This document shows positions 7,904-16,531 of a stretch of 36,630 bases of DNA, piece after piece. The stretch spans positions 65,548 through 102,177 of the forward strand of contig PXYT01000013.1 of NCBI GenBank assembly GCA_003023725.1. The letters run 5' to 3'. The translations under genes and the position numbers were made by a program. The DNA comes from Sulfobacillus benefaciens. Its GTDB lineage: Bacteria > Bacillota > Sulfobacillia > Sulfobacillales > Sulfobacillaceae. The notes below the pieces were generated by a model. That model was not told where the DNA came from. It did not search any database and was given only the letters and a program-made list of their open reading frames with translations. Every line of letters begins with the position of its first letter. The first letter of the stretch is position 1.

Positions 7904-8266
7904 GTGGCATTGTTTAACACCACCGCGAGTCAAAGTGTCATTACCACATTGAATTTGTCCGCCAAATCGGAGGGCATGATTGCGAATAATCTGGCCAATT
8001 ATGATACCCCCGGCTATAAGAGCGAAAGCCTGTCCTTTCAGCACCAACTGCAGCAGGCCCTGGCTCAGGGTCCGGACCAGGTGGCACAGGTGAAAGGGCG
8101 GGTGAGTGTCAACTCCCTGGCGTTGCAACCCGATCTCAACAGTGTGTCTTTAACGCAACAGACCACGGATTTGGCCAAAATTCAGCTTCTGTACCAAACG
8201 GCTGTTCAGTCCTTTAATTACAAAGACACCGAAATCAAAATCGTGAGTGAAGGGAGGGCCTTGTAA
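7904..8266 (+). CDS. flgB: flagellar basal-body rod protein FlgB
   Basis: Proximal rod component of 120 aa. The N-terminus carries the axial-protein motif ANNLANYDTPGYKS (about residues 26-39), and the C-terminal helix (TDLAKIQLLYQTAVQSFNYK) forms the coiled part. The start is GTG at 7904, with AAAGGGG about 10 bases upstream. It is followed after 2 bp by flgC. This opens the classic flgB-flgC-fliE-fliF-fliG-fliH-fliI-fliJ order of Bacillota. Confidence 0.95.
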   Translation: MALFNTTASQSVITTLNLSAKSEGMIANNLANYDTPGYKSESLSFQHQLQQALAQGPDQVAQVKGRVSVNSLALQPDLNSVSLTQQTTDLAKIQLLYQTAVQSFNYKDTEIKIVSEGRAL

Positions 8267-8268
8267 AG

Positions 8269-8682
8269 ATGTTTGATGCCTTGAATATCACGTCCACCGC
8301 CCTCAGTGCGGAATCCTTGCGGCTCGATCTAGTGGCCAACAACCTGGCTAATGCCACGACCACCAAAACCGTCACAGGGTTCCCCTACCAAAGCGAATCG
8401 GCGATATTGTCAGCAGTTCCGGCTCCCCGCCGGGGAGCGTACGAGGGAGTGGGACAAGGTGTGATGGTGCGGGCGATCGTGTCCAGTCCCGCCCCTTTTC
8501 CCAAGGTCTATGATCCCACAAGTCCCTTGGCCAATCACCAGGGCTACATTTTGCAATCGAATGTGAACCTGTCGACGCAAATGGTGGATATGGCCGAAGC
8601 CTCACAGGCTTATCAAGCAAATGCCAATGCTTTTAGTGCGGACAAGAACATGATTTTGAAAGCCTTAACGTTAGGAGCGTAA
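8269..8682 (+). CDS. flgC: flagellar basal-body rod protein FlgC
   Basis: Rod component of 137 aa, close to the usual FlgC length. The N-terminal axial motif is LVANNLANATTTKT, where most homologues have N-T-G-Y after the ANA; the following GFPYQSES matches FlgC. The C-terminus has the family ending NVNLSTQMVDMAEASQAYQA, then NKNMILKA-like DKNMILKALTLGA. GGGAGGG lies before the ATG at 8269. It sits between flgB and fliE in one operon. Confidence 0.95.
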   Translation: MFDALNITSTALSAESLRLDLVANNLANATTTKTVTGFPYQSESAILSAVPAPRRGAYEGVGQGVMVRAIVSSPAPFPKVYDPTSPLANHQGYILQSNVNLSTQMVDMAEASQAYQANANAFSADKNMILKALTLGA

Positions 8683-8686
8683 ATGT

Positions 8687-8980
8687 GTGATGAATCCTAT
8701 TGGACTGACATTGATAAATCCTGCTGGTCTCCAGGCGGCAAAAGGGGCAGGATCAGCCCCGGGAAATTTTGGGCAGCTGTTCCAAGGGGCCATAAGCCAG
8801 CTGGAAAATAGCCAGGCCCAGGCCAATCAGGCTATTACCGGAGCCATGACGGGACATGTGACGGTGACTCAGGCGATGGTGTCCATGGCCGAGGCCCAAA
8901 GCACACTCGACGTTGCGACCTCTATTCGCAATAACGTGGTGCAAGCTTATCAAACCATCATGAATATGCCTGTCGGATAG
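8687..8980 (+). CDS. fliE: MS ring-rod adaptor FliE
   Basis: FliE joins the FliF ring to the rod and is an early export substrate. It has 97 aa, and the C-terminal half shows the family pattern with GHVTVTQAMVSMAEAQSTLDVATSIRNNVVQAYQTIMNMPVG, here read in pieces: the TVTQAMVSMAEAQ stretch and RNNVVQAYQTIMNMPVG at the very end. The start is GTG 8687 (9 bases after AGGAG) or the adjacent ATG 8690. It sits 4 bp after flgC and 16 bp before fliF. Confidence 0.94.
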   Translation: MMNPIGLTLINPAGLQAAKGAGSAPGNFGQLFQGAISQLENSQAQANQAITGAMTGHVTVTQAMVSMAEAQSTLDVATSIRNNVVQAYQTIMNMPVG

Positions 8981-8996
8981 AAATCAGAGGCGAACA

Positions 8997-10553
8997 ATGA
9001 ATCAGCGTGTCAACGAGTATGGACAACAGATTCTTCAGTGGTGGAAACGCCAAAGCTTAACGCAGCGCCTGCGCACTGGGGTCGTGGCGGCCCTGGCCGT
9101 AAGCGTGCTGCTGGTGCTGATTCACTGGATCGGCACCCCCAACTGGCAGCCCTTGTACACCAATTTGAATCCTCGCAGCGCCGGGCAAATCACCACGCAG
9201 CTGACCCAGATGAAGGTCCCTTATCAACTGCGCAATCAGGGGCATACCGTTTTGGTGCCTAAAAGCCAAGTGGACCAGGTGCGCGTGAACCTGGCGGATT
9301 TAAATATTCCGTCTTCAACCGTGGGGATGCCGCAACCCTTGAGTTTTAGTCTGGGGGAAACCAATCAGGAAATTACACTAACCCAGCTGGCCGATTTGGA
9401 AGCGACTCTGTCGCAGACGGTTAATGCGGTGAACGGCGTCCATAGTTCGCGTGTGTTGATTAACGAACCCTCGCCGGCTTTGTTTGGAGAGAGTACGGCC
9501 AGCCCCACAGCTTCGGTGTTTTTGGATTTAAACCCAGGGGCGTCTTTAAGTCCTTCCCAGGTCCAGGGCATCATGAACTTGGTTGCTCATTCCGTTGCCG
9601 GCTTAACCCCCAAGGAGGTCACGGTGGTGGACCAAGCCGGCACGCTGTTGTCGCAAAACGCATTGAACAGTCAGCCGGGGTCTCAAATTACGGGAACCAC
9701 CCAGGCTGAGTTGGCCGCTCAAGATCAAGTTGACAACCAGATTGCACAAAATGTGACGTCAATGCTGGATGAGGTTCTGGGGCCGGGGGCCGCCGTGGTG
9801 CGGGTGAACGCGTCGTTGAATTTTAACCGGTCCAGGACTCATTCCACCCAGTACGGGAAATCGGTGCTATCATCCCAACAGACAACCACCAAGACCGCTA
9901 CCCAGCAAGGCACGCCCCAGGTGCCGGCGGGTGCCCAAGGCAATACTCCGGCTTACCCGGTTACGGCCGGGGCTGTCGGCCCATCCAAATCCCAGAGCAA
10001 CACTACCACTTCACATTGGCTGGTTGACAAAATCAGTACCCGCCAAGTCGTGCCCTCCGGCAGCATCAACCGTATGACGGTGGCGGTTGCGGTGGATAAG
10101 CCTTTGAGCAGGGCTCAGGCCGCGTCTCTCAAGAGTTTGGTGTCATCGGCCGCAGGCGTGAATCCGGCGCGCGGGGACGTAATCACCATCATGGGACAGC
10201 CCTTTAACCGATCCCAGGTTGACTTGGCTTTAAAGCAAATGGCCCAGGCTCAAAGGGCCCAGCAGATTCACCGATACATCATGGACGGGGCTCTGGCTTT
10301 ATTAGGCATCATTCTGGCAATTTTGCTGTGGCGGGGCCTGGCCAAGCTGCGCAGATCTTCACCGTCTCCAGCCTTTGAACCGGCCGTCGCCGGTTCGGGG
10401 TCTTTGTCTGTGACCGACCTCTTGAATGAAATTCGCCAGACCAAAGAACCCGGTACCGCCGATAGGGCTAAAAGCCACTTACAGGAGATGCTGCAAAAGG
10501 ATCCGGAAGGGGCCGCGCGGTTGATCAGAACCTGGATTCAGGAGGATGAGTAA
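8997..10553 (+). CDS. fliF: flagellar MS-ring protein FliF, 518 aa
   Basis: FliF builds the MS ring in the cytoplasmic membrane, the base for rod assembly and the export gate. A membrane helix lies at residues ~25-44 (VVAALAVSVLLVLIHWIG) and a second at ~428-447 (ALALLGIILAILLW). Between them are the ring-building motifs, including PLYTNLNPRSAGQI, VPYQLRNQGHTVLVP and EATLSQTVNAVNGVHSSRVLI. The cytoplasmic C-terminal tail that binds FliG ends in LIRTWIQEDE. A Gln/Thr-rich insertion near residues 290-345 is low complexity. The ribosome site is weak (AGAGGCGAA), which suggests coupling to fliE. It overlaps fliG. Confidence 0.96.
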   Translation: MNQRVNEYGQQILQWWKRQSLTQRLRTGVVAALAVSVLLVLIHWIGTPNWQPLYTNLNPRSAGQITTQLTQMKVPYQLRNQGHTVLVPKSQVDQVRVNLADLNIPSSTVGMPQPLSFSLGETNQEITLTQLADLEATLSQTVNAVNGVHSSRVLINEPSPALFGESTASPTASVFLDLNPGASLSPSQVQGIMNLVAHSVAGLTPKEVTVVDQAGTLLSQNALNSQPGSQITGTTQAELAAQDQVDNQIAQNVTSMLDEVLGPGAAVVRVNASLNFNRSRTHSTQYGKSVLSSQQTTTKTATQQGTPQVPAGAQGNTPAYPVTAGAVGPSKSQSNTTTSHWLVDKISTRQVVPSGSINRMTVAVAVDKPLSRAQAASLKSLVSSAAGVNPARGDVITIMGQPFNRSQVDLALKQMAQAQRAQQIHRYIMDGALALLGIILAILLWRGLAKLRRSSPSPAFEPAVAGSGSLSVTDLLNEIRQTKEPGTADRAKSHLQEMLQKDPEGAARLIRTWIQEDE

Positions 10554-10554
10554 A

Positions 10555-11553
10555 TTGCGTATGTCCGGTTCGCGCAAGGCGGCCGTATTGCTTATGGCCG
10601 TGGGCAGCCAGCAGGCTGCCACGTTGCTTCGCTATCTCAGACGATCCGAAGTCGAAGCGATTACCATGGAAATTGCGAATCTGAAGCGGGTTGACGGGCA
10701 GGTCGTGGATGACGTCGTCACAGAGTTTTATGAGATGTCCAAGGCTGAGCAGCAATTGGCGGAAGGCGGCATTGACATGGCCCGGGATATGCTGGAACGG
10801 GCCTTTGACGGGCCTAGGGCTCAGGAAATTTTGCAGAGACTGACGGGGTTTCTGCAGCGCCGCCCATTCGAGGTTTTGCGCAAAGCTGACCCCAGTCAGG
10901 TTATGACCTTAATGATGAATGAACATCCCCAGACCATAGCCGTCGTTTTGGCTTATATGGACCCGACCCAGGCCTCCGCCGTCCTATCCTCGTTGGACGC
11001 GGAACTGCAAAGCGATGTTGCCCGGCGAATAGCCGTGATGGGCCGGGCGGCACCGGAAGTCATTAAAGAGATCGAACAGTTGATGGAGAAGAAGCTGACC
11101 AACCTGGCGGCCGAGGAAATTTCCGGAGCGGGCGGCATCAACGCCATTGTTCCGATTTTAAACAACACCGATCGGACGTCCGAACGCTTGATTTTACAAA
11201 GACTTGAGGAATTTGATCCGGAGCTCGCGGACGAGATCCGCAACCGAATGTTTGTTTTTGAAAACATTGTGCAGATTGACGATCGAGCCATGCAGAAGGT
11301 TCTGCGCCGGGTGGACAACAAGACATTGTCTTTGGCTCTGAAAGGAACCCCTCCGGAAGTTTCGCAAAAAGTGATGCGTAATTTGTCACAAAAAGCGGCC
11401 GATCTGTTGCGGGAGGATATTGAGGTGTTGGGACCCGTCAGGATTCGGGACGTGGAACAGGCACAGAGGGAAATCGTCAATGTAATTCGCCAGCTGGAGG
11501 ATCAGGGAGAACTGGTTATCTCCCGCGGGGAGCGTGATGACTTTGTCGTCTAA
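10555..11553 (+). CDS. fliG: flagellar motor switch protein FliG, 332 aa
   Basis: FliG is the rotor protein that contacts the stator and binds FliF and FliM. Visible marks are EHPQTIAVVLAYM (EHPQ at about residues 123-126 of the middle domain) and the charged C-terminal ridge in FENIVQIDDRAMQKVLRRVD with ALKGTPPEVSQKVMRNLSQ. I choose TTG 10555 because AGGAGG ends at 10545, nine bases upstream. The ATG at 10546 touches that site and is unlikely to be used; ATG 10561 is a further alternative. The start lies just after the fliF stop, which points to coupling. The length is normal for the family. Confidence 0.95.
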   Translation: MRMSGSRKAAVLLMAVGSQQAATLLRYLRRSEVEAITMEIANLKRVDGQVVDDVVTEFYEMSKAEQQLAEGGIDMARDMLERAFDGPRAQEILQRLTGFLQRRPFEVLRKADPSQVMTLMMNEHPQTIAVVLAYMDPTQASAVLSSLDAELQSDVARRIAVMGRAAPEVIKEIEQLMEKKLTNLAAEEISGAGGINAIVPILNNTDRTSERLILQRLEEFDPELADEIRNRMFVFENIVQIDDRAMQKVLRRVDNKTLSLALKGTPPEVSQKVMRNLSQKAADLLREDIEVLGPVRIRDVEQAQREIVNVIRQLEDQGELVISRGERDDFVV

Positions 11554-12241
11554 TGTGCTGAAGGCCTGGACGGTAAGAAAGGGTGGGGACCCGGTCCGTT
11601 TGACTTCAGGCTCAAACGGCGAAGTGCCCTCGGTTGAGCGAGCCGTAGCCGACGCCAAAGAGGCGGCTAGGGATGTCGTCATCAGGGCCCAAGAGGAGGC
11701 TCGTGCCATAATCGAGGGAGCCGAGGAGGAAGCCGCTCAAATTCGGGACAAAGCCCGGAGTCAAGGTTATGAGGAAGGCATCCGCCGCGGTATTGAGGAT
11801 GGCCGGGACACGGCCCGCAAAGAGTGGTTACGGATTTCCACCCAGACCTCGGCCGTTTTGTCCCGAATTGAACAGCTCCAGGCCTATACGCAGGTTCTGG
11901 ATACGGAACTGGTGCTGGCTCAGGCGGCCTCTCTGTGCGCCAAATTCATCGACGAAGAGGCCAAGACCCATCCTGAGCAGCTGAGGTCGTATTTAACCAG
12001 CTTATTGGAGAACTTGGAGGAAGATCAGATCACCCTCTTTCTCTCTGAGGAATTTCATACCACGCTACAAGGGTTGACCAGAAACTGGGGAAGTTCGTGG
12101 GAGCGGGTGCAATTGGCTGTAGATTGGTCTCTCCAGGAACTTCAGATGCGTATCGAGACCCAGGACGGCGAAAATTTTGTTGCCGGACCCTTAGCCGCTT
12201 TAAGCCGGATACTGGATGAGGTGCTCTATGGAAGTCCATGA
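11537..12241 (+). CDS. fliH: flagellar export regulator FliH
   Basis: FliH is the stator-like partner and inhibitor of the FliI ATPase in the flagellar type III export system. The N-terminal region is followed by a long Ala/Glu/Arg helix (EAARDVVIRAQEEARAIIEG, about residues 42-61) with spaced glycines (GAEEEA, GYEEGIRRGIEDGRD) typical of the FliH GxxxG heptads. The C-terminal half resembles the V-ATPase subunit E-like domain. The start is ATG 11537, or the GTG at 11534 directly before it; a GGGGAG site is close. It overlaps fliG by 17 bp and fliI by 14 bp. Confidence 0.88.
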   Translation: MTLSSNVLKAWTVRKGGDPVRLTSGSNGEVPSVERAVADAKEAARDVVIRAQEEARAIIEGAEEEAAQIRDKARSQGYEEGIRRGIEDGRDTARKEWLRISTQTSAVLSRIEQLQAYTQVLDTELVLAQAASLCAKFIDEEAKTHPEQLRSYLTSLLENLEEDQITLFLSEEFHTTLQGLTRNWGSSWERVQLAVDWSLQELQMRIETQDGENFVAGPLAALSRILDEVLYGSP

Positions 12242-13574
12242 GATTATTGAAAGCATTCCTCTCTCTCGCACCCTCATCCCGGCAGGAAAAATTACATCCG
12301 TGCGCGGGCAAAGTCTGGTGGCTACCGGAGTCCGTATGGCCATCGGCGAAGTTGGAAAAATCCGTTTGTCGCCGACAAAGCGGGTTGACGTAGAGTGTGT
12401 CGGATTTCTGGAAGATCACCGTGTTTTGCTGACGCCCTATCATGACGTGACGGGAATAAGGCCGGGCCTTCAGGTGCTGGCTTCAAGGCGGCCTTTTGGC
12501 ATTGTCACAGGTTCGGGAGTTTTGGGACGCTTGTTGGACGGACTGGGCCGAGCCTTGGATAATGGGCCCGTTCCCTTAGGCCCGAAACGTCTGTTGAATG
12601 CGGTTCCCTTGTCTCCTTTGAGCCGCAGAAAGGTCCAGAGCATCATGTGGACCGGCATTAAGGCCATAGACGGATTGTTGACAGTGGGGCAGGGCCAGAG
12701 GGTCGGAATTTTTGCCGGAGCCGGGTTTGGCAAGACCACGTTGTTGCAGGACATTTTAAATGGGACCGTGGCGGATGTGGTGGTCGTCGGCCTCATTGGG
12801 GAAAGGGGGCGGGAGGTGGCAGAGTTTTACCGCGCTCTGGACCCTGAGGCCATAAAACGCACTGTCATAGTCGCCGCGACATCGGATACGCCCGCTATTA
12901 TGCGCTTAAAGGCGGCCTGGTCGGCCACCTTGATGGCCGAGGCGTTTCGCGACCAGGGAAATTCCGTGCTGCTGGTGATTGATTCTTTGACCCGCATTGC
13001 CTTGGCTCAACGTGAAATCGGGATGGAAACAGGTGAACTGCCGTCGGCCCGAGGCTATACGCCTTCGGTGCTTCATTTGCTGCCACGCCTTTTGGAGCGT
13101 GTGGGAGCCACCGACAAGGGCTCCATTACCGGGATCTATACGGTGTTGGTTGACGGTGGCGACGCTTATGAGGACCCCTTGTCCGACATTCTGCGGGGAC
13201 TACTGGACGGCCATATCATGCTATCCCGCGAGCTGGCAGAAACCGGCCATTTTCCTGCTGTTGACGTGGTGGCAAGCCTCTCCCGTCTTATGCCGGAGAT
13301 TGTTTCGGACGAGCAGATGATGATGGCCCGGCAGATGAAGGAGGTGATATCGCGGGTTCAGGATGCCCATGATTTGATTGAGGTAGGGGCTTATGTTCAC
13401 GGACGTGATAAGGCGTTGGATGAGGCGATGGCCTTGTATCCCGCCATCAGGGAATTTTTGGACCAGAAACGCGGAGATAAGGCAGGGCCAGAAGATATTG
13501 TCGCGGGGATGTCGCGAATTGTGGCGCAAGCCAGGACACCGGACGACGGTGGTGAGGAGATGGCCGAAAGTTGA
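12228..13574 (+). CDS. fliI: flagellar export ATPase FliI, 448 aa
   Basis: FliI is the hexameric F1-beta-like ATPase that energises flagellar protein export. The Walker A motif is GAGFGKTT (residues ~164-171). VGLIGERGREVAEF and the Walker B region VLLVIDSLTRIALAQREI follow, then GELPSARGYTPSV. The usual loop residue Val of G-x-G-V-G-K is Phe here, a mild change. The ATG at 12228 is preceded by GAGG with six bases between; the in-frame ATG 12216 lacks such a site. It overlaps the end of fliH, and the next gene begins in its stop codon. Confidence 0.96.
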   Translation: MEVHEIIESIPLSRTLIPAGKITSVRGQSLVATGVRMAIGEVGKIRLSPTKRVDVECVGFLEDHRVLLTPYHDVTGIRPGLQVLASRRPFGIVTGSGVLGRLLDGLGRALDNGPVPLGPKRLLNAVPLSPLSRRKVQSIMWTGIKAIDGLLTVGQGQRVGIFAGAGFGKTTLLQDILNGTVADVVVVGLIGERGREVAEFYRALDPEAIKRTVIVAATSDTPAIMRLKAAWSATLMAEAFRDQGNSVLLVIDSLTRIALAQREIGMETGELPSARGYTPSVLHLLPRLLERVGATDKGSITGIYTVLVDGGDAYEDPLSDILRGLLDGHIMLSRELAETGHFPAVDVVASLSRLMPEIVSDEQMMMARQMKEVISRVQDAHDLIEVGAYVHGRDKALDEAMALYPAIREFLDQKRGDKAGPEDIVAGMSRIVAQARTPDDGGEEMAES

Positions 13575-14089
13575 GACGGACAAGAACTGTGAAGGCTTTT
13601 GAACGAAATTTGGTCCAAAGACGACAACAAAGACTCCGCGATCTGGAGGGATTACACCGGGAACTGGACGCCCTTCATCAAGCGGTCCAAGACCAAGAGG
13701 CGGCAGTGAATTCTGCTCTCCAAGAAGGAGACCAGGTTTTGAGTTCAACAGACTTAAATGCCTATTACGAAAATTATCGGTTCAGAATTCAACAAATTTC
13801 GGTATTGCAAAAAGAGGAATTGGCCATATTACGGCGAATTAAGGAACATCGGGAGGAAATAGTTTCCTTACGCCAATTGGAAAGACAAATTCGCGTGCTT
13901 TTTGAGCGACTGGAACAACGCCGAATTCGGCGTCGTGAACGCCGTGCGGATGAAGAACTGTTGGCGTTGGGAGTCTCCCGGACGTTATTGTTGGGGGAGG
14001 CCACCGTACTTCGTGTCCCTGTTAGAATCCCATCAACCCGTGTATCTGGTCGTGCGCCCAGGGAAAATCGTGGGCACGCGTGTCATTAG
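13571..14089 (+). CDS. fliJ: FliJ-like export chaperone, coiled coil, 172 aa
   Basis: FliJ is the central stalk-like coiled coil of the export ATPase ring. From residue ~8 to ~135 the protein is one long charged helix (RNLVQRRQQRLRDLEGLHRE, LRRIKEHREEIVSLRQLERQ, RRIRRRERRADEE), with position right after fliI. The start TTG 13571 lies in the fliI stop (TTGA); AGGAG is about 11 bases upstream. FliJ is usually near 145-150 aa. Here the frame continues for about 25 non-helical residues that overlap the PilZ gene by 77 bp. Low conservation makes the name rest partly on position. Confidence 0.75.
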   Translation: MRRTRTVKAFERNLVQRRQQRLRDLEGLHRELDALHQAVQDQEAAVNSALQEGDQVLSSTDLNAYYENYRFRIQQISVLQKEELAILRRIKEHREEIVSLRQLERQIRVLFERLEQRRIRRRERRADEELLALGVSRTLLLGEATVLRVPVRIPSTRVSGRAPRENRGHACH

Positions 14090-14639
14090 GCGGGTGCGAC
14101 AGGAAGTCTATCTCGATGCCTTAAAGGACCATGACTTGGAGTTAACGCCTTTGCCGGGAACGACTGTTGCGATTCGCTGGCCGTATGATGATTTGCTGTA
14201 TGAGCAACAAGGGGTGATTACGGAAGTTATTGACCCTGTCCCCATTATTGTGGTGAAACTAACGGGAAATCCCCGGGTTCTCGAGCAGCGGGGTAGTCTG
14301 CGGGTGAAAGTGCAGGTCCCGCTGGAGTATGCGCTGGTGCGGCCCGATTCGGAAATACTCATGACCACAACCCTCGATTTGTCGGCGACGGGTTTGCGTT
14401 TTCCCAGTGCCGTGGAATTGTGGGCAGGATTGCATCTGAAACTTAGGCTCAGGGTGGCCACCCAGGAGGTCATTGTGCTGGGGAAGGTGACCAGGGTATC
14501 GTCAAGGCCTCGGGAAATCCGGGGAAAGAAAACATGGGAGACCGCTGTGAGCTTTTTGAGCATAAAACCGAACGACAGTCGTCTTATCGAACAATTTGTG
14601 AGAAGGCACCACCATCGTCAGCAATTGAGGCAGGATTAA
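14013..14639 (+). CDS. PilZ-domain c-di-GMP receptor, YcgR-like, 208 aa
   Basis: Predicted cyclic di-GMP receptor of the YcgR/YpfA type, which couples the second messenger to flagellar function. The N-terminal YcgR-N-like beta domain (VYLVVRPGKIVGTRVIRRV onward) is followed by a PilZ domain. The binding motif RxxxR is intact as RGSLR (R93, R97), and D/NxSxxG is intact as DLSATG (D122, S124, G127). The start is GTG 14013, with GGGGGAGG 12 bases upstream; the open frame before it runs antiparallel to no known motif and overlaps fliJ. It replaces the ylxF position of B. subtilis, between fliJ and fliK. Confidence 0.85.
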   Translation: MSLLESHQPVYLVVRPGKIVGTRVIRRVRQEVYLDALKDHDLELTPLPGTTVAIRWPYDDLLYEQQGVITEVIDPVPIIVVKLTGNPRVLEQRGSLRVKVQVPLEYALVRPDSEILMTTTLDLSATGLRFPSAVELWAGLHLKLRLRVATQEVIVLGKVTRVSSRPREIRGKKTWETAVSFLSIKPNDSRLIEQFVRRHHHRQQLRQD

Positions 14640-14683
14640 GCCGAGGGACTTTGCAGACCAAGATAGAACAAAACAAGAAAGAA

Positions 14684-14731
14684 AGGAGGTGATACGACAA
14701 AATGATCACATCGGGGCACGCATCACCTCCT
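14684..14731 (+). promoter_or_regulatory. hairpin that can sequester the fliK Shine-Dalgarno and start
   Basis: AGGAGGTGAT (14684-14693), an almost full-length Shine-Dalgarno, is exactly complementary to ATCACCTCCT (14722-14731) inside the fliK coding sequence. The 10-bp stem has a 28-nt loop holding the ATG at 14702. The coding copy is identical to the anti-SD end of 16S rRNA. Folding would block ribosome entry; opening would expose an unusually strong site. Confidence 0.6.
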
Positions 14732-16015
14732 CCGGTACAGGTCGTGCCGTCGGAGAAGACCAAGCGCCCCGCCCGAAATATGAGGACGGGTGGGGTGAAT
14801 TCTTCGCAAACATTTTCCGGCTTGGTGGAAGAAAATGTTCACGGCAAAGCGGAAACCAAGAACCCTCGTTTAAATCCCGTATCGGGCTTCGTGTCCAAAA
14901 AGCCTGTGACTTCAAAATCTTCAGGTTCCAGGAATGCGCAACGTATTCCGGTAACAAAAAGCGACAGCCGGAAAAGATTGCGTCTCTCCACTAACACTCA
15001 CACCGGGGAAAAGAGCGCTCACCGGCCTGCACCAAGGCATCACCTTGCGCGGAGTCACAAGAATTCGGTGCCGGCCCTCGTCCTCTTTGGGCCGGCAGCC
15101 CTGAACCGGGCTCTAAAGCAACCGGGTCCGAAGGGATCTGCGCGAGAACAAGGAGGACACCCTGACCCAGTGTCCGGTTCGGCTCAGGCTCTTCATCCGG
15201 CGGCCGCTTCCGAAACTCCATTTTCCAAGACAACTCGCATCCAGCCTTTCAGCGTGACAAACCGGCCCAAGATCTCTTCTCCGGAAGCGGCCATGGGATC
15301 TCAAGCGGCTGAGGCTGGTTTGGAAGGCACAAGCGGCCCGAACAGGCTGGTGTTTGTTCACCGTCTTAAAATCCCGGCCAAGGCCTCCCGATTTCCCCGG
15401 ATTTTGCGCCGCAAGCCGGAGACTGCGTCGACGGGGGGGACCGGGGCCCGGAGCCGCGACATCTCCTGGGGACAGACGCTCAATGCTTTGAGTGTGGACC
15501 ATGGGGGCAGCGCTCCCAGGGAGAAAGTCCCGGCAAAGGGCGTGCAGCCCACTCTGGCTCAGGCTGTCCAAAAAGGGGTCCTGCAAAGAACCGCCGCCAA
15601 GGGTTGGGTGATTAAACCGCTCAATTGGCGATCTCCTGCAGGGACTAATGCCAGCAAGTGGTTCTTAACATTACCCAAGCAGCGCGGGCCTTTGATTATG
15701 ACGCTGATTCACATGCAACAGAGTTGGAAGGTGGAGCTTGAAGTGAACTCTCCCACCGTGGCGGGGGCGCTGACGGATAATCTGGGCCAAACGTCCGCCA
15801 TGTCGGCTGCATCGCTGCCTGTGTCCCAAGTATCCGTGTTTGTGGGATTCGGGCACAACCAGCCGGGACAGAATGGGAGCTCAGGATCCGGGGGACTGCC
15901 GGAGCCAAGGAATTCTTCTCTCCCACTGGAAGGACAAGCGGGATCCCAGGCCAGATTACGTCCGCCTGTGGACTGGAGCTCACTCCGGTATTCCCATATC
16001 GACTATCAAGCTTGA
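14702..16015 (+). CDS. fliK: flagellar hook-length control protein FliK-like, 437 aa
   Basis: FliK is secreted during hook growth and switches export specificity when the hook reaches length. The first ~300 residues are Pro/Ser/Lys/Gly-rich and disordered, as in other FliK rulers. The C-terminal region ~310-385 has the FliK_C pattern: WFLTLPKQRGPLIMTLI (cf. L-x-P-x-x-L-G), WKVELEVNSPTVAGAL, then LPVSQVSVFVGFG. The expected core is divergent, so the call also relies on its place before flgD. The ATG at 14702 has an 11-base perfect SD (AAGGAGGTGAT) eight bases upstream, which is part of a hairpin. A 93-bp gap precedes flgD. Confidence 0.8.
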   Translation: MITSGHASPPPVQVVPSEKTKRPARNMRTGGVNSSQTFSGLVEENVHGKAETKNPRLNPVSGFVSKKPVTSKSSGSRNAQRIPVTKSDSRKRLRLSTNTHTGEKSAHRPAPRHHLARSHKNSVPALVLFGPAALNRALKQPGPKGSAREQGGHPDPVSGSAQALHPAAASETPFSKTTRIQPFSVTNRPKISSPEAAMGSQAAEAGLEGTSGPNRLVFVHRLKIPAKASRFPRILRRKPETASTGGTGARSRDISWGQTLNALSVDHGGSAPREKVPAKGVQPTLAQAVQKGVLQRTAAKGWVIKPLNWRSPAGTNASKWFLTLPKQRGPLIMTLIHMQQSWKVELEVNSPTVAGALTDNLGQTSAMSAASLPVSQVSVFVGFGHNQPGQNGSSGSGGLPEPRNSSLPLEGQAGSQARLRPPVDWSSLRYSHIDYQA

Positions 16016-16108
16016 AAACGCCATGCTTGGGGCTTTCAAAGACGCTAGCCCAGGGAAGCCACAACGGCTGCGTGGCAAAAACAAACAGCGAAAGGATGGG
16101 AGATATAG

Positions 16109-16531
16109 ATGAGTGTGCCTATCAATGCTTTGCAGGGACAAGGCAATAATGCGAGTGCCCAAACGGGTTCGTCGTCGCAGATGCCCGGGGGAAATCTCGG
16201 AGAATCGGCATTCCTGACACTTTTGGCTGCCGAGTTGCAGTACCAGAATCCGCTGCAGCCGATGAATAACACGCAATTTATCGCGCAGCTGGCTCAATTT
16301 TCCAGTCTGGCTGCCGTGACAAAACAGTCGACGACATTGGGGCAAATTCTTTCCGCGTTGCAGCAGCAAAACCCGGTGGTGCAGTTGTCGCAACTCATTG
16401 GCAAGACCGTGACAACCGCTCAAGGACAAGGAGTGGTGACGGCTGTTTCTGATCAGGGAGGTCAGCAAATGGCTACGGTTCAAGGGTTGGGGACCGTAAA
16501 GGTGTCCGATATTGCCGGGATTGCCGGCTGA
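16109..16531 (+). CDS. flgD: flagellar hook capping protein FlgD, 140 aa
   Basis: FlgD forms the cap on which hook subunits assemble. The N-terminal domain carries the family signature: FLTLLAAELQYQNPLQPMNN (about residues 36-55), then TQFIAQLAQFSSL. The C-terminal part is short (GKTVTTAQGQGVVTAVSDQG and TVKVSDIAGI), as in the short FlgD of Bacillota, which lack the full FnIII/Tudor hybrid domain. GAAAGGATGGGAG precedes the ATG at 16109. Its TGA overlaps the next ATG by one base. Confidence 0.95.
   Translation: MSVPINALQGQGNNASAQTGSSSQMPGGNLGESAFLTLLAAELQYQNPLQPMNNTQFIAQLAQFSSLAAVTKQSTTLGQILSALQQQNPVVQLSQLIGKTVTTAQGQGVVTAVSDQGGQQMATVQGLGTVKVSDIAGIAG

Noticed and set aside
10546-10554. ATG 10546 as the fliG start
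   Set aside because: It directly abuts the AGGAGG site; TTG 10555 has the right spacing.
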